From the NCBI GenBank assembly GCA_023228425.1, contig JALOBE010000013.1:1-64000 (forward strand): a stretch of DNA of 64,000 nt, read 5' to 3'. Of this stretch, positions 1 to 11,025 are shown in pieces. This DNA comes from Syntrophales bacterium (GTDB taxonomy: Bacteria > Desulfobacterota > Syntrophia > Syntrophales > UBA2210). The notes beneath the pieces were generated by a model. That model was not told where the DNA came from, did no database searches, and worked only from the letters and a program-made list of their open reading frames with translations. Position 1 is the first letter of the stretch. Each line of letters opens with the position of its first letter. A program made the translations under genes and the position numbers.

Positions 1-36
1 GGTACCCCCCGTGACGTGCCCCGGCTGAAATTTCGC

Positions 37-3000
37 TCACCCTTGGGCCAAGTGCCGGGAACGGTCCACCTGGCGCCGCGCGTTTTCAATCATGAAGTGG
101 AGGCGGTTGAGGACGTTGACCTCGCTGGTACCGGCGTCGAAATCCAGGAAAAGCATGTTCATCATAGGGTAGCGCTGGAGGATACGGCTTTCGATTCCTT
201 TTGCGACGATCTGGTTGGCTATGCAGCCGAAGGGCTGGAGGCAGACCACATTCCAGATGCCTTCACGGGCGAATCCCGCGATCTCGCCGGGGATGAGCCA
301 TCCCTCGCCGAACTGGTTCGACAGGCTCACGATATCTTCAGCCATGCGGGCTTTCTGATAGATGGAGGCCACGGGTTCGTAGCAGCGGAACCCCATGAGA
401 ATGTCTTCGAAACGCTCAACCATCCGCCCCGCGTAATATTCAAGGAAAGCCGAGATCATCCGTGACAGGGCGGCCCGTCGGTCAAGGAAGCGGCGCTGCT
501 TTTCTGCCGCGTTGACGAAAAACTGCATGACAAAATCCGTGAGGGGGGGGACAGAAACCTCGATGTTCTGTGCCATCATCCAGTCGACTACGTGCATATG
601 GCTGAAGCTGTTGTATTTCAGGAAAATTTCCCCGACGATACCGATTCTCGGGAGGGGTGCTTCAGAGGCTATGGCTTCGTTGAAAGACGTGACGGCGTCT
701 TCCAGATGGTTCAGAAGCCCCTGGGTATTATCGGTCTCGACGGCCGGCAGTGCCGCCTGCAGATAGTGGTCCCTGATGGTTTCAGCCTGTCCGGGCACCC
801 GTTCCCGTACGGCCGTCCTGTAGTACATGCGGGCGATGGCATCGGCGTAAAGCAGGCTGGCGAAGGCCGGCCGGATGATGCGGTGCACGGCCATGTTGAA
901 GCCCGGCTGCTCGTTCGCCAGGGCCTTGCTGTGGGCCGCCGCGATGACAGGCACGTTCTGATAGCCGGCTCCGATGAGAGCCTTTTTGATGAGCGGGACA
1001 TAATTGGTTGCTCGGCATTGCCCGCCCGTCTGGGACATCCCCACCACGGTGGTTTCCGGGTCATAGAGACCGCTTTTGAAGGCCTTGACGATATCGCCGA
1101 TAACGACAATGGCAGGGTAGCAGATCTCGTTGTTGGCGTACTTCATGCCGTATTCGACGGATTCCTTGTCGGGTGGCGGGAGAATGTTCAGATCGTACCC
1201 GGTCAGGCGGAATACGGGCCGGAAAAAAGGTGAATAACAGTCGGCGAAGTAGGGTCCGATGATCCGCTTTTTCCGGTCCTTCTCGAGGTAGGGTGGGGTT
1301 TTTCTGGTAATATCCTTGCGTTCGGGCAGGTGGGAAGCCCGGCGTTCCATCGTCTCCATGAGCGATCGAAGCCGCAGACGGGCCGAACCCGTGCTTGAAA
1401 TTTCATCAATCTTGATGGCTGTCAGGGGTTTGCCCTTTTCAGACAATATGTCCCGTATTTCGTCCATGATAAAAGCGTCGGGGCCGCAGCCGAAGGAATT
1501 GAGCATCACGTATTGGATACTGTTGCTCGGCTGGTCGGCCACCCACCGGGCCGCTTTGATGAGGCGGTTGGGGAACGTCCACTGAGGGATCACCGTGAAT
1601 TCGTTGATGCTGGTTTCGCACAAGCCTGAGGCTACTTCGCAAGGGATTACACTGGCCCCCAGGTCAGCCAGCATTTCCGATGTCTGGTGTTCGATGAGCG
1701 GGTCGGCATGATATGGACGGCCCGCCAGGATCACCACCGGGCGCCCTTCATCTGCGGCCTGCTCGAGCAGTTCCTTTCCACTGCTTTCCAGGGCGTTTCG
1801 AAATCGCTGCTGGGCGGCGAGGGCTTGTGCGAAGGCTTGGTTGAAGCGGCCCCGGGAGATGCCCAGTGACTGCAGGTAGGATCGGCAGCCCTTCTTGAGC
1901 AGTTTTTCGTCCCGGAAAGAGACGGGCGGCGCGTCGAAGATCGGGGTCCCGTCTCCCGGCCTTTCCAGGGGAGCTTTGAGGACTTCGGCATAGCTGGCCA
2001 CAATGGGGCAATTGTAGCTGTTGACCACACCGACATCTTCCGGTGATTCATGGAACGTCAGCGGGTACAGGACGCGGTCGACGCCTTTCTCAACCAGATC
2101 CACCACATGACCATGGGCGAGTTTGGCGGGAAAGCAGATGTTGTCTGCCATGATGGCCCCCAGCCCCTTTTCATAGATTTCCTGGCTCGATTCAGAGGAC
2201 GGAACAACGTCAAACCCGCACTCGGTGAGAAGTGTGCTCCAGAAGGGGAAGTTTTCGTACATGTCGAGAATGCGTGGTATGCCGACGGTCACGTTCAGGG
2301 CCGGCTCGACGGCCTGGGGAATGTCATTGAATAGGAACTCGTTGCGTTTTGAAAAAAGATTGGTTCCCCTCGTTTTTCCGCCTCCCCGGTTTCCGAAATA
2401 GCGTTCACATTTGTTGCCTGTGTAAAAGTTGCGGCCGCCGCTGAAGGAGTATATCGTTACGACGCACTGGTTGGTACACCCCTTGCATCGCACCTCACGG
2501 GTTCGGAATTCCCCGCGCCGGTCGAGAGAGTCGAGCTTGACCATGCGAGTGGCGGATGGATCCGTTTCCCACACCTCCTTTGCCAGCAGGGCCGCCCCGT
2601 AGGCTCCCATCATCTCCGGCCTGTCGGAGGAACTGACGGAGGAGCCCGTAAGGAGTTCGAGTGCCTTCCTGACAGCGGGGTTTTTGAAGGTTCCCCCCTG
2701 CACCACGACGTTTTTCCCCAGTTCCGACGGCTCGCGGAGCTTCAGAACCTTGTACAGTGTGTTTTTGATAACCCCATAGGCAAGGCCGGCGGCGATATCT
2801 TCTATGGGAGCGTTTTCCCGCTGTGCCTGCTTGATGCGGGAGTTCATGAACACGGTGCATCGCGTTCCGAGATCGCAGGGAGCCCGTGAGTCGCAGGCCC
2901 GTCGGGCAAAGCTTTCAGCGGTCAGTCCCAGGGACTGGGCAAAACCCTCGATAAAAGATCCGCATCCCGATGAGCAGGCCTCGTTGATCTCTATGCGGTC

Positions 3001-4329
3001 GATGGCCTGGTCCCGAATAAAGAGGGCCTTCATGTCCTGACCACCGATATCGAGAACGAAGGACACCCGGGGATCGCACTTTTCCGCCGCGCGCCAGTGG
3101 GCCATGGTTTCCACAACACCCTGATCAAGATCGAAGGCGGCGCCTATAAGATCTTCCCCGTAGCCGGTTGCCTTTCCCGCTGCGAGGGAGACGTCTTTCA
3201 TGTGCCGGCCGGCGTAGTCAACAAATTCCTCGAGGGCGTTCTTTACAGCATCCACAGGGCTTCCCTGGTTCGGCCGGTAATCGCTGAAAACGCATCGTTC
3301 ACGGGAATCAATCACCATGATCTTGCTTGTGGTGGAGCCGCTGTCGATGCCGATGAAGAATGGCGGCTCTGCCTCATGAGGATCTACATCGGCGATGTTC
3401 ATTACTTGTCGGTCCCGTTCCCACAGCTCATAGGCCCTTTCATCGGAAAAGAGCGGGGGCAGGCGATCCTGGCGGGCTCCGGAGGCTCCGCTCAGGGGTT
3501 CTATCATGCGGCGCCACTCTCGGGGTGTGGCTGCCGGAGACCCCTGCCCCGATGTCAAAGCCGTGCCCCAGGCGGGAAAGAACAGCCCCGCCTCAGGAAT
3601 GATGAAGTCCTTTTCGGGCATGCCCAGGGCGGTTCGGAGTGATTCCCGCAGCCCGGCAAGAAATATCAGTGGCCCTCCGCAGAGGAGGACTTTCGGGTGT
3701 ATCGTGGTGCCCCTGGCCAGCGAATTCAGGTTCTGGTATGTCACGGCCTGCAGGATGGATGCGCAAATGTCGGGCAGATCGATCTTTCGGCTGACCAGGT
3801 TCTGGATATCCGTTTTGGCGAAAACGCCGCATCGGGAAGCTACGGGATGAATACGGTTGTGACGGGAGGACAGCTCGTCGAGCTCATTGATGGACAGGTT
3901 GAGCAGCGTGGCCATCTGGTCGATAAAGGCACCGGTCCCGCCGGCGCAACTTCCGTTCATGCGGATATCGGGCGCCCGGTCAGGGGGGAAGAAAATCATC
4001 TTGCTGTCTTCCCCGCCGATGTCGATAAGGACTCGTGTGTCGGGAAAGTGGCGGCGTGTCACCTCACCGGCGGCGACAACTTCCTGGATGAATTGAGCGC
4101 CGAGACCGTCGGCCACGCCCATACCCGCCGATCCCGTAAATGATAGTGTCAGCGGACGGTTACCGATGCTCTCTTCGGAGTCTTCCAAAATTGCCGCGAG
4201 GGTTTCTATTATGTGCGCGTTGTGGCGGCGATATGATGAAAATAGTATCTTTTCAGAATCATCAATGACCAGCAATTTCGCCGTCGTCGAGCCGAGGTCC
4301 ACACCGGCCCGCAGTTGATGTTCTCTCAT
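37..4329 (-). CDS. Giant acyl-CoA dehydratase activase / 2-hydroxyacyl-CoA dehydratase-like fusion protein
   Basis: 1430 residues. The N-terminus carries a BcrA/BadF-type ATPase fold with the phosphate-binding motif GVDLGSTTAKLLV at about residues 9-21. A second copy begins near residue 323 (GIDSGSTTSKIMVID). A cysteine cluster (RCKGCTNQC) lies around residue 615, then a DUF2229-like region (about 665-885) and a long HgdB-like C-terminal part. In the family, the ATPase modules use ATP to drive electrons through a 4Fe-4S cluster to 2-hydroxyacyl-CoA or benzoyl-CoA type dehydratases/reductases. The cysteines needed for a bridging cluster (SCAGGTGAF and ACSSGCGSF) are present in both modules. 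The length is normal for this all-in-one class. It stands alone, transcribed away from cimA, so the substrate cannot be read from context. Confidence 0.88.
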   Translation of the reverse strand: MREHQLRAGVDLGSTTAKLLVIDDSEKILFSSYRRHNAHIIETLAAILEDSEESIGNRPLTLSFTGSAGMGVADGLGAQFIQEVVAAGEVTRRHFPDTRVLIDIGGEDSKMIFFPPDRAPDIRMNGSCAGGTGAFIDQMATLLNLSINELDELSSRHNRIHPVASRCGVFAKTDIQNLVSRKIDLPDICASILQAVTYQNLNSLARGTTIHPKVLLCGGPLIFLAGLRESLRTALGMPEKDFIIPEAGLFFPAWGTALTSGQGSPAATPREWRRMIEPLSGASGARQDRLPPLFSDERAYELWERDRQVMNIADVDPHEAEPPFFIGIDSGSTTSKIMVIDSRERCVFSDYRPNQGSPVDAVKNALEEFVDYAGRHMKDVSLAAGKATGYGEDLIGAAFDLDQGVVETMAHWRAAEKCDPRVSFVLDIGGQDMKALFIRDQAIDRIEINEACSSGCGSFIEGFAQSLGLTAESFARRACDSRAPCDLGTRCTVFMNSRIKQAQRENAPIEDIAAGLAYGVIKNTLYKVLKLREPSELGKNVVVQGGTFKNPAVRKALELLTGSSVSSSDRPEMMGAYGAALLAKEVWETDPSATRMVKLDSLDRRGEFRTREVRCKGCTNQCVVTIYSFSGGRNFYTGNKCERYFGNRGGGKTRGTNLFSKRNEFLFNDIPQAVEPALNVTVGIPRILDMYENFPFWSTLLTECGFDVVPSSESSQEIYEKGLGAIMADNICFPAKLAHGHVVDLVEKGVDRVLYPLTFHESPEDVGVVNSYNCPIVASYAEVLKAPLERPGDGTPIFDAPPVSFRDEKLLKKGCRSYLQSLGISRGRFNQAFAQALAAQQRFRNALESSGKELLEQAADEGRPVVILAGRPYHADPLIEHQTSEMLADLGASVIPCEVASGLCETSINEFTVIPQWTFPNRLIKAARWVADQPSNSIQYVMLNSFGCGPDAFIMDEIRDILSEKGKPLTAIKIDEISSTGSARLRLRSLMETMERRASHLPERKDITRKTPPYLEKDRKKRIIGPYFADCYSPFFRPVFRLTGYDLNILPPPDKESVEYGMKYANNEICYPAIVVIGDIVKAFKSGLYDPETTVVGMSQTGGQCRATNYVPLIKKALIGAGYQNVPVIAAAHSKALANEQPGFNMAVHRIIRPAFASLLYADAIARMYYRTAVRERVPGQAETIRDHYLQAALPAVETDNTQGLLNHLEDAVTSFNEAIASEAPLPRIGIVGEIFLKYNSFSHMHVVDWMMAQNIEVSVPPLTDFVMQFFVNAAEKQRRFLDRRAALSRMISAFLEYYAGRMVERFEDILMGFRCYEPVASIYQKARMAEDIVSLSNQFGEGWLIPGEIAGFAREGIWNVVCLQPFGCIANQIVAKGIESRILQRYPMMNMLFLDFDAGTSEVNVLNRLHFMIENARRQVDRSRHLAQG

Positions 4330-4699
4330 GTCGAGCCCTTCCTGTCACCGTCGGTGTGGAATATTCAGGCAGGAGCACCGTTGTCTGCGGGTTGAACCCA
4401 TACCATCCGCGATGAATCGGCCGAAACTGTCGTGAGGACTTTTAATCAATGCAATCATGATACAATCAGAAAAGCCGGGGTCGTCATTCAGAAAGTCACC
4501 TTCACCGGCAGGTACCGGCCTGGAGAGACAATGGGGAGCCTCCTTGTACTGGTGCGTTCCACCAGAGTATGTTTATCAGCGCTCATAGTTCCTGTCATAA
4601 CGTAACGATGACACTTATCCGTATAGGACCTTTGACCATATCCGTCAAGAGGAATTTGTGGTGCCGGCGAAGGCCGGTCGTCGCGAGGCAGGATTTTGG
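4330..4699. other. Gene-free intergenic stretch between the activase and the cimA leader
   Basis: No ORF with credible coding character was found here. It must hold the promoter of the leftward activase gene, but I could not identify it with confidence. A 103-codon minus-strand frame crossing 4488-4799 runs antisense through the cimA leader and resembles nothing. Confidence 0.5.
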
Positions 4700-4728
4700 T
4701 TGACAAGGGGGTACGGGTGTAGTAGACA
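4700..4728 (+). promoter_or_regulatory. Predicted sigma-70 promoter of the cimA leader transcript
   Basis: TTGACA at 4700-4705 is a perfect -35 box. A 17-nt spacer follows, then TAGACA (4723-4728), a weak -10 box (3 of 6). The implied start near 4735 lies about 20 nt before the leader-peptide ATG, which is what an attenuator needs. Confidence 0.6.
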
Positions 4729-4755
4729 GACCGCCTAAACGTGGAGACAGGTGCC

Positions 4756-4830
4756 ATGACTGAATTCGGTACTTCCATCATCATAATTATTGACGACATA
4801 ATCAGGGGGCCGCACTCACGCGTGACCTGA
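4756..4830 (+). CDS. Isoleucine-rich leader peptide of the cimA attenuator
   Basis: This 24-codon ORF begins MTEFGTSIIIIIDDII and continues RGPHSRVT to a TGA stop. Seven of 24 codons are Ile: five consecutive (ATC ATC ATA ATT ATT), then two more after two Asp. A GGAG ribosome site lies at 4743-4746, nine bases before the ATG. The Ile codons overlap TTCCATCATC (4773-4782), which is perfectly complementary to GATGATGGAA (4829-4838) at the stop codon. Codon choice, ribosome site and the terminator just upstream of an isoleucine-pathway gene together match the classical ilv/leu attenuation design. Ribosome stalling on scarce Ile-tRNA is the inferred signal. Confidence 0.85.
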   Translation: MTEFGTSIIIIIDDIIRGPHSRVT

Positions 4831-4900
4831 TGATGGAATACTGTATCGAAGGATACGGACCCAACCCGCCATCAGCGACGCTGATGGCGGGTTTCTTGTT
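4829..4900 (+). terminator. Transcription attenuator (antiterminator segment and intrinsic terminator) before cimA
   Basis: AACCCGCCATCAGCG (4863-4877) and CGCTGATGGCGGGTT (4879-4893) form a perfect 15-bp inverted repeat followed by TTTCTTGTT, an intrinsic terminator ending 12 nt before the cimA ATG. The upstream segment GATGATGGAA (4829-4838) can pair either with the Ile codons of the leader ORF or, through TGATGG (4831-4836), with CCATCA (4869-4874) in the terminator's 5' arm. This gives the mutually exclusive pairings of a ribosome-mediated attenuator. A small hairpin GTATC/GATAC sits at 4843-4856. Confidence 0.82.
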
Positions 4901-4911
4901 CAGGAGAGGAA

Positions 4912-6510
4912 ATGAAGAAGAGTACCGGGAAGAAAAAAAGGCTGGATGTGGTTGTGTATGATACGACCTTGCGGGACGGAACCCAGGGTGAGCAGGTAAG
5001 CGTTACAGCCGAGGAAAAGATCAAGATTGCCCGCAGGCTCGATGACGCGGGCTTTCATTACGTGGAAGGGGGGTGGCCCGGATCAAACCCGAAGGATATG
5101 CGGTTTTTCAAGCTGGCCAAACGTCAAAAGTACAAGAACATCCGCCTGGCCGCCTTCGGCAGTACCCGGAAACAGGGCGTAAGGACCGAAGAATGTCCTA
5201 ACGTCCGGGCGCTCCTCGAGGCCTGCACGCCGGTGGTGACGATTTTCGGCAAGAGCTGGGATCTTCACGCCACGGAGATACTGGGCGTGTCCCTGGAGGA
5301 AAACCTGGCCATGATCGGTGAAACTGTGGCCTTTCTGAAGTCCCGAAAGAAAGAAGTCGTTTACGACGCGGAGCATTTCTTCGACGGTTACAGACACAAC
5401 CGTCCCTACGCCCTGGAGACCATCATCCGGGCCCTTTCGTCGGGGGCCGATTGGATCGTTCTGTGCGACACCAACGGCGGTTCCATGACGTGGGAGCTTG
5501 TCGATATGATAGAGGACGTGAAAAAGATCGTTCCGCCGGAACGCCTGGGCATTCACGTACACAATGATTGCGGTCTCGCCGTGGCCAATTCCATAGCCGC
5601 CGTCAATGCCGGTGTTCCCATGGTACAGGGAACCATTAACGGTTACGGTGAACGGTGCGGCAACGCCGACCTGGTGACCATCATCGGCAATGTTCACCTC
5701 AAGATGGGTCGTCACTGCATTCCCGAGTCTTCCCTGGAAACGCTCACGGCGCTGTCGCTCTACGTGAGCGACCTGGTAAACGTAGCGCCCCTGAATTCAC
5801 GCCCCTACGTAGGGAAAAGCGCCTTCGCCCACAAGGGGGGCGTCCACGTGAGCGCCATTCTCAAAAACCCCATCGCCTATGAGCACACCAGCCCGGAACT
5901 GGTGGGCAATCACCGCCGGGTTGTCGTGTCCGATCTTTCCGGAAAAAGCAACATTGAATACAAGGCCCGGGAACTGGGCATCTCTCTCGAGGGATCGGAG
6001 GGAGCCGGCAGGAAAGTGGTTCGAGAGATCAAAAAAATGGAAAACGAGGGATACCAGTTCGATGCCGCGGACGGATCATTGGCGCTCCTTATCAAGAAGA
6101 CCCTGGGTGAATTCAAGGAACCCTTCGAGTTGGTGTCCTTTCATGTCATCGACCAGAAAAATCGCAGACGATCCTCCAGTTCACAGGCAACCATCAAGGT
6201 GTCCGTGGGTAAGGAACAGGAAATCACCGCCGCGGAGGGCAACGGTCCCGTGAATGCCCTCGATAACGCTCTCAGGAAGGCATTGAGAAAATTTTATCCC
6301 CAACTCGACGATGTACACCTGGTTGACTTCAAGGTCCGCATTATCGAGGGAAGTGACGGAACAGCCGCGAAGGTCAGGGTTCTCCTGGAGTCGCGGGACC
6401 GGGATGACCTGTGGACCACCATCGGCGTGTCGGAGAACATTATAGAGGCCAGTTGGCGGGCCCTCGCAGACAGCATTCAGTACAAATTGAGCAAAGACGG
6501 GGGACACTGA
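4912..6510 (+). CDS. cimA: (R)-citramalate synthase
   Basis: 532 residues. The HMGL-like TIM barrel begins with YDTTLRDGTQGEQVS near residue 16 and has the metal-binding HVHND motif at about residues 215-219. A LeuA-type allosteric domain fills roughly residues 385-520. CimA condenses pyruvate with acetyl-CoA to citramalate, the first step of the threonine-independent route to 2-oxobutyrate and isoleucine. The VEGGWPGSNPKD segment is typical of the bacterial CimA subfamily rather than LeuA or homocitrate synthase. The ribosome site is AGGAGAGGA just before the ATG. Expression should be governed by the Ile leader attenuator upstream. leuC and leuD, which can process citramalate, follow. Confidence 0.93.
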   Translation: MKKSTGKKKRLDVVVYDTTLRDGTQGEQVSVTAEEKIKIARRLDDAGFHYVEGGWPGSNPKDMRFFKLAKRQKYKNIRLAAFGSTRKQGVRTEECPNVRALLEACTPVVTIFGKSWDLHATEILGVSLEENLAMIGETVAFLKSRKKEVVYDAEHFFDGYRHNRPYALETIIRALSSGADWIVLCDTNGGSMTWELVDMIEDVKKIVPPERLGIHVHNDCGLAVANSIAAVNAGVPMVQGTINGYGERCGNADLVTIIGNVHLKMGRHCIPESSLETLTALSLYVSDLVNVAPLNSRPYVGKSAFAHKGGVHVSAILKNPIAYEHTSPELVGNHRRVVVSDLSGKSNIEYKARELGISLEGSEGAGRKVVREIKKMENEGYQFDAADGSLALLIKKTLGEFKEPFELVSFHVIDQKNRRRSSSSQATIKVSVGKEQEITAAEGNGPVNALDNALRKALRKFYPQLDDVHLVDFKVRIIEGSDGTAAKVRVLLESRDRDDLWTTIGVSENIIEASWRALADSIQYKLSKDGGH

Positions 6511-6515
6511 ATTCA

Positions 6516-6545
6516 TTGACAGCTGCTGCCCGTCCGGGGTAGCAT
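6516..6545 (+). promoter_or_regulatory. Predicted promoter of leuC
   Basis: TTGACA (6516-6521), an 18-nt spacer and TAGCAT (6540-6545, 4 of 6) lie in the 73-nt gap between cimA and leuC. The leuC ATG is 39 nt downstream. It would let leuC be transcribed independently of the Ile attenuator. Confidence 0.45.
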
Positions 6546-6583
6546 GCGCTTATTTTCCCTATTGTAGTACTGGAGAAGACACC

Positions 6584-7852
6584 ATGCCCATGACCATTAC
6601 GGAAAAGATCCTGGCGGCCCATGCGGGGAAGGATACCCTTCACCCGGGTGATCTTGTGCAGGTACGGGTTGACATGGCTCTCGCGAATGACATCACGGCC
6701 CCCATAGCCATCCAGGTCTTCGGCGAAACGGGCCGTGAAACGGTCTTCGACCGGGACCGCACAGCCCTGGTCGCGGATCATTTCGTGCCGAACAAGGACA
6801 TCGCTTCGGCCGAACAGGTGAAGCTGTTGCGGGATTTTGCCCGCCGTCAGAAACTGACCCACTATTACGAGGGTGGCGACGTGGGGATCGAGCACGTGAT
6901 CCTTCCTGAAAAGGGTCTTGTTCTTCCGGGTCAGGTAGTGATCGGTGCCGACAGCCACACCTGCACCTATGGAGCCCTGGGCGCCTTCTCCACCGGCGTG
7001 GGAAGCACCGACCTGGGCGTCATTATGGCGACCGGTGAAACATGGCTCAAGGTTCCCCCGACCATTCGCGTCAATTTCGAGGGAACGCTGAAGCCCTATG
7101 TAGGCGGGAAGGATTTGATTCTCCATCTCATCGGCATGATCGGTGTTGAGGGCGCTCTCTATTCGGCCCTCGAGTTCGGTGGCGCCGTTATAAGGAACAT
7201 GCCCATGTATCAGCGGCTGACCATGGCCAACATGGCAATAGAGGCGGGCGCCAAGAACGGCATCGTCGAACCGGACGACATAACACGGGCCTTTGTAAAG
7301 GACAGGGCCCCGGAAACCGCTGACCGGGCCGTCTATTGCCGAAGCGATTCCGACGCCCGCTACGAACGGGTTATTGATATAGATGTTTCCACCCTCGGCC
7401 CGCAGATCGCCTTCCCCCATTCGCCGGCCAATGTCCGTGATATTACCACGGGTGATGCCGTCGCCCTGGACCAGGTGTTTATCGGCTCCTGCACCAACGG
7501 TTCTCTGGAAGACCTGCGGGATGCCGCCTCAATTCTCAGGGGGCGCCGGGCGGCGGCGGGTCTCCGGTTGATCGTCATCCCAGGATCTCCCCGCATCTAC
7601 CGTGAGGCTGTTCGGGAGGGGATCATCGAAACATTCCTGGAAGCGGGGGCCGTTATCGGGCCTCCCTGTTGCGGACCCTGCCTGGGAGGGCACATGGGCA
7701 TACTGGCTTCGGGCGAGCGGGCACTGGCTACAACGAACCGGAACTTCGTCGGACGCATGGGACATACGGAAAGCTTCGTCTATCTGGCCAACCCCTTCGT
7801 GGCGGCGGCATCGGCGATTCTGGGGCGGATCGGCGGTCCTGACGATCTCTGA
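6584..7852 (+). CDS. leuC: 3-isopropylmalate/citramalate dehydratase, large subunit
   Basis: 422 residues, the short archaeal-type length for this aconitase-family subunit. The three 4Fe-4S ligands are visible in GSCTNGS and CCGPC (GPPCCGPCLGGH). The substrate-binding region GADSHTCTYGALG is intact. With LeuD it isomerises 2-isopropylmalate to 3-isopropylmalate, and in citramalate-using organisms it usually also converts citramalate to 3-methylmalate. That fits its place after cimA. The start is supported by GGAGAAG six bases upstream. leuD follows only after a 332-nt gap occupied by a dispersed repeat. Confidence 0.9.
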   Translation: MPMTITEKILAAHAGKDTLHPGDLVQVRVDMALANDITAPIAIQVFGETGRETVFDRDRTALVADHFVPNKDIASAEQVKLLRDFARRQKLTHYYEGGDVGIEHVILPEKGLVLPGQVVIGADSHTCTYGALGAFSTGVGSTDLGVIMATGETWLKVPPTIRVNFEGTLKPYVGGKDLILHLIGMIGVEGALYSALEFGGAVIRNMPMYQRLTMANMAIEAGAKNGIVEPDDITRAFVKDRAPETADRAVYCRSDSDARYERVIDIDVSTLGPQIAFPHSPANVRDITTGDAVALDQVFIGSCTNGSLEDLRDAASILRGRRAAAGLRLIVIPGSPRIYREAVREGIIETFLEAGAVIGPPCCGPCLGGHMGILASGERALATTNRNFVGRMGHTESFVYLANPFVAAASAILGRIGGPDDL

Positions 7853-7897
7853 GCGGCAAAGGGAGTAGTGACCCATAGAAGAGTGAACTCACACAAA

Positions 7898-8074
7898 GCC
7901 GAAAAACATCCGATAGAGGACGGCTTTGTAAAAAGTTCCTTGAGGCACGGCGCGCGCATCCTGAGGAATCAGGTGTACTTCGAGGTACGCTTCAGTGACG
8001 AAGGCCGGGGCGCAGTCAGGCATCCGGCTCTCGTGCCGGGAAGAGTGTCTCCGGCACCATTTTACGAAGCCGCC
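7898..8074 (+). repeat. Dispersed intergenic repeat, copy A (between leuC and leuD)
   Basis: Left end GACGGCTTTGTAAAAAG (7919-7935) and right end ATTTTACGAAGCCG (8059-8072) are imperfect inverted repeats. The inner segment with GCGCGCATCCTGAGGAAT and CAGTGACGAAGG is shared with copies C and E. A leader GCCGAAAAACATCCGATAGAG lies to the left, as in copies D and E. An internal hairpin GTGCCGG...CCGGCAC lies near 8034-8058. A short piece resembling a second element (GTCATTTCGAC) follows at about 8102. Confidence 0.8.
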
Positions 8075-8184
8075 ATAGAAGACCTTTAAAAACTATCGAT
8101 TGTGTCATTTCGACTGCCTCCAGGTGCCCGGCGGTACGCGGTACCAGAAACAGCGAGATACACACCATCAGGAAAGGACATCCC

Positions 8185-8691
8185 ATGGTACTGCAGGGCA
8201 TAATCTGGAAGTTCGGAGACGATGTCGACACGGACCTGATTATTCCGGCGAAGTTTCTCAATGTTTCGGAACCTTCGGCACTGGCGCGGAACTGTTTTGC
8301 CGATCTGCGACCCGACTTTGCTTCTTCCGTACAAGCCGGCGATATTCTCGTAGCGGGAAGCAATTTCGGCTGCGGATCGTCCCGGGAACACGCGCCTCTG
8401 GCCATAAAAACAGCCGGTATTTCCCTTGTCATCGCCGGGAGTTTCGCCCGGATTTTCTATCGCAACGCCTTTAATATAGGACTGCCCCTCATCGAATCGA
8501 CGGAAGCCGCAGGAGTCCTTGCCGATGGAGAAGAAATCCGGGTTGATCTTTCGGCCGGGACAATTGTCCGTGTGGTTGACGACAGGCATTTTACAGCGAA
8601 GCCTGTTCCCGATTTCATGGCTGAAATCATACAAGCCGGGGGGCTGGTTCCCTACACGATTCAACAGGACAGGATTCGTACGGGACGTTGA
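8185..8691 (+). CDS. leuD: 3-isopropylmalate/citramalate dehydratase, small subunit
   Basis: 168 residues, normal for the archaeal-type small swivelling subunit. It shows DDVDTDLIIPAKF near the N-terminus and the conserved GSNFGCGSSREHAP substrate-gating loop around residue 55. It forms the active isomerase with LeuC. The ribosome site AAAGGA is seven bases before the ATG. The separation from leuC by a repeat element is unusual for this normally adjacent pair. leuB converges from the right with a 27-nt gap spanned by TTGAAGCC/GGCTTCAA (8688-8722), possibly a weak shared terminator. Confidence 0.9.
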   Translation: MVLQGIIWKFGDDVDTDLIIPAKFLNVSEPSALARNCFADLRPDFASSVQAGDILVAGSNFGCGSSREHAPLAIKTAGISLVIAGSFARIFYRNAFNIGLPLIESTEAAGVLADGEEIRVDLSAGTIVRVVDDRHFTAKPVPDFMAEIIQAGGLVPYTIQQDRIRTGR

Positions 8692-8718
8692 AGCCACGCG
8701 TCGGGATGGGCTGCGGCT

Positions 8719-10834
<2,116 letters not shown>

Positions 10835-11025
10835 GATTCTCCATCCGAGATGGTAATTCATGCACAGAGAGGGTTGTTTGTCAACAAAAAGTTGATAATA
10901 AAAATCCGCAAACAGATTGTCCCCCTATCCCGGATGATTTCATGCAGAAACAGATGACACAGAGGCGGCACTGTGCTATTGTACCTCCGTTCATCCCAAA
11001 TCACACAAGGAATGCCACGCATCCC

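Noticed and set aside
4488..4799. 103-codon minus-strand frame in the cimA leader region
   Set aside because: It crosses the leader promoter and Ile leader ORF antisense, has no ribosome site and no recognisable similarity.
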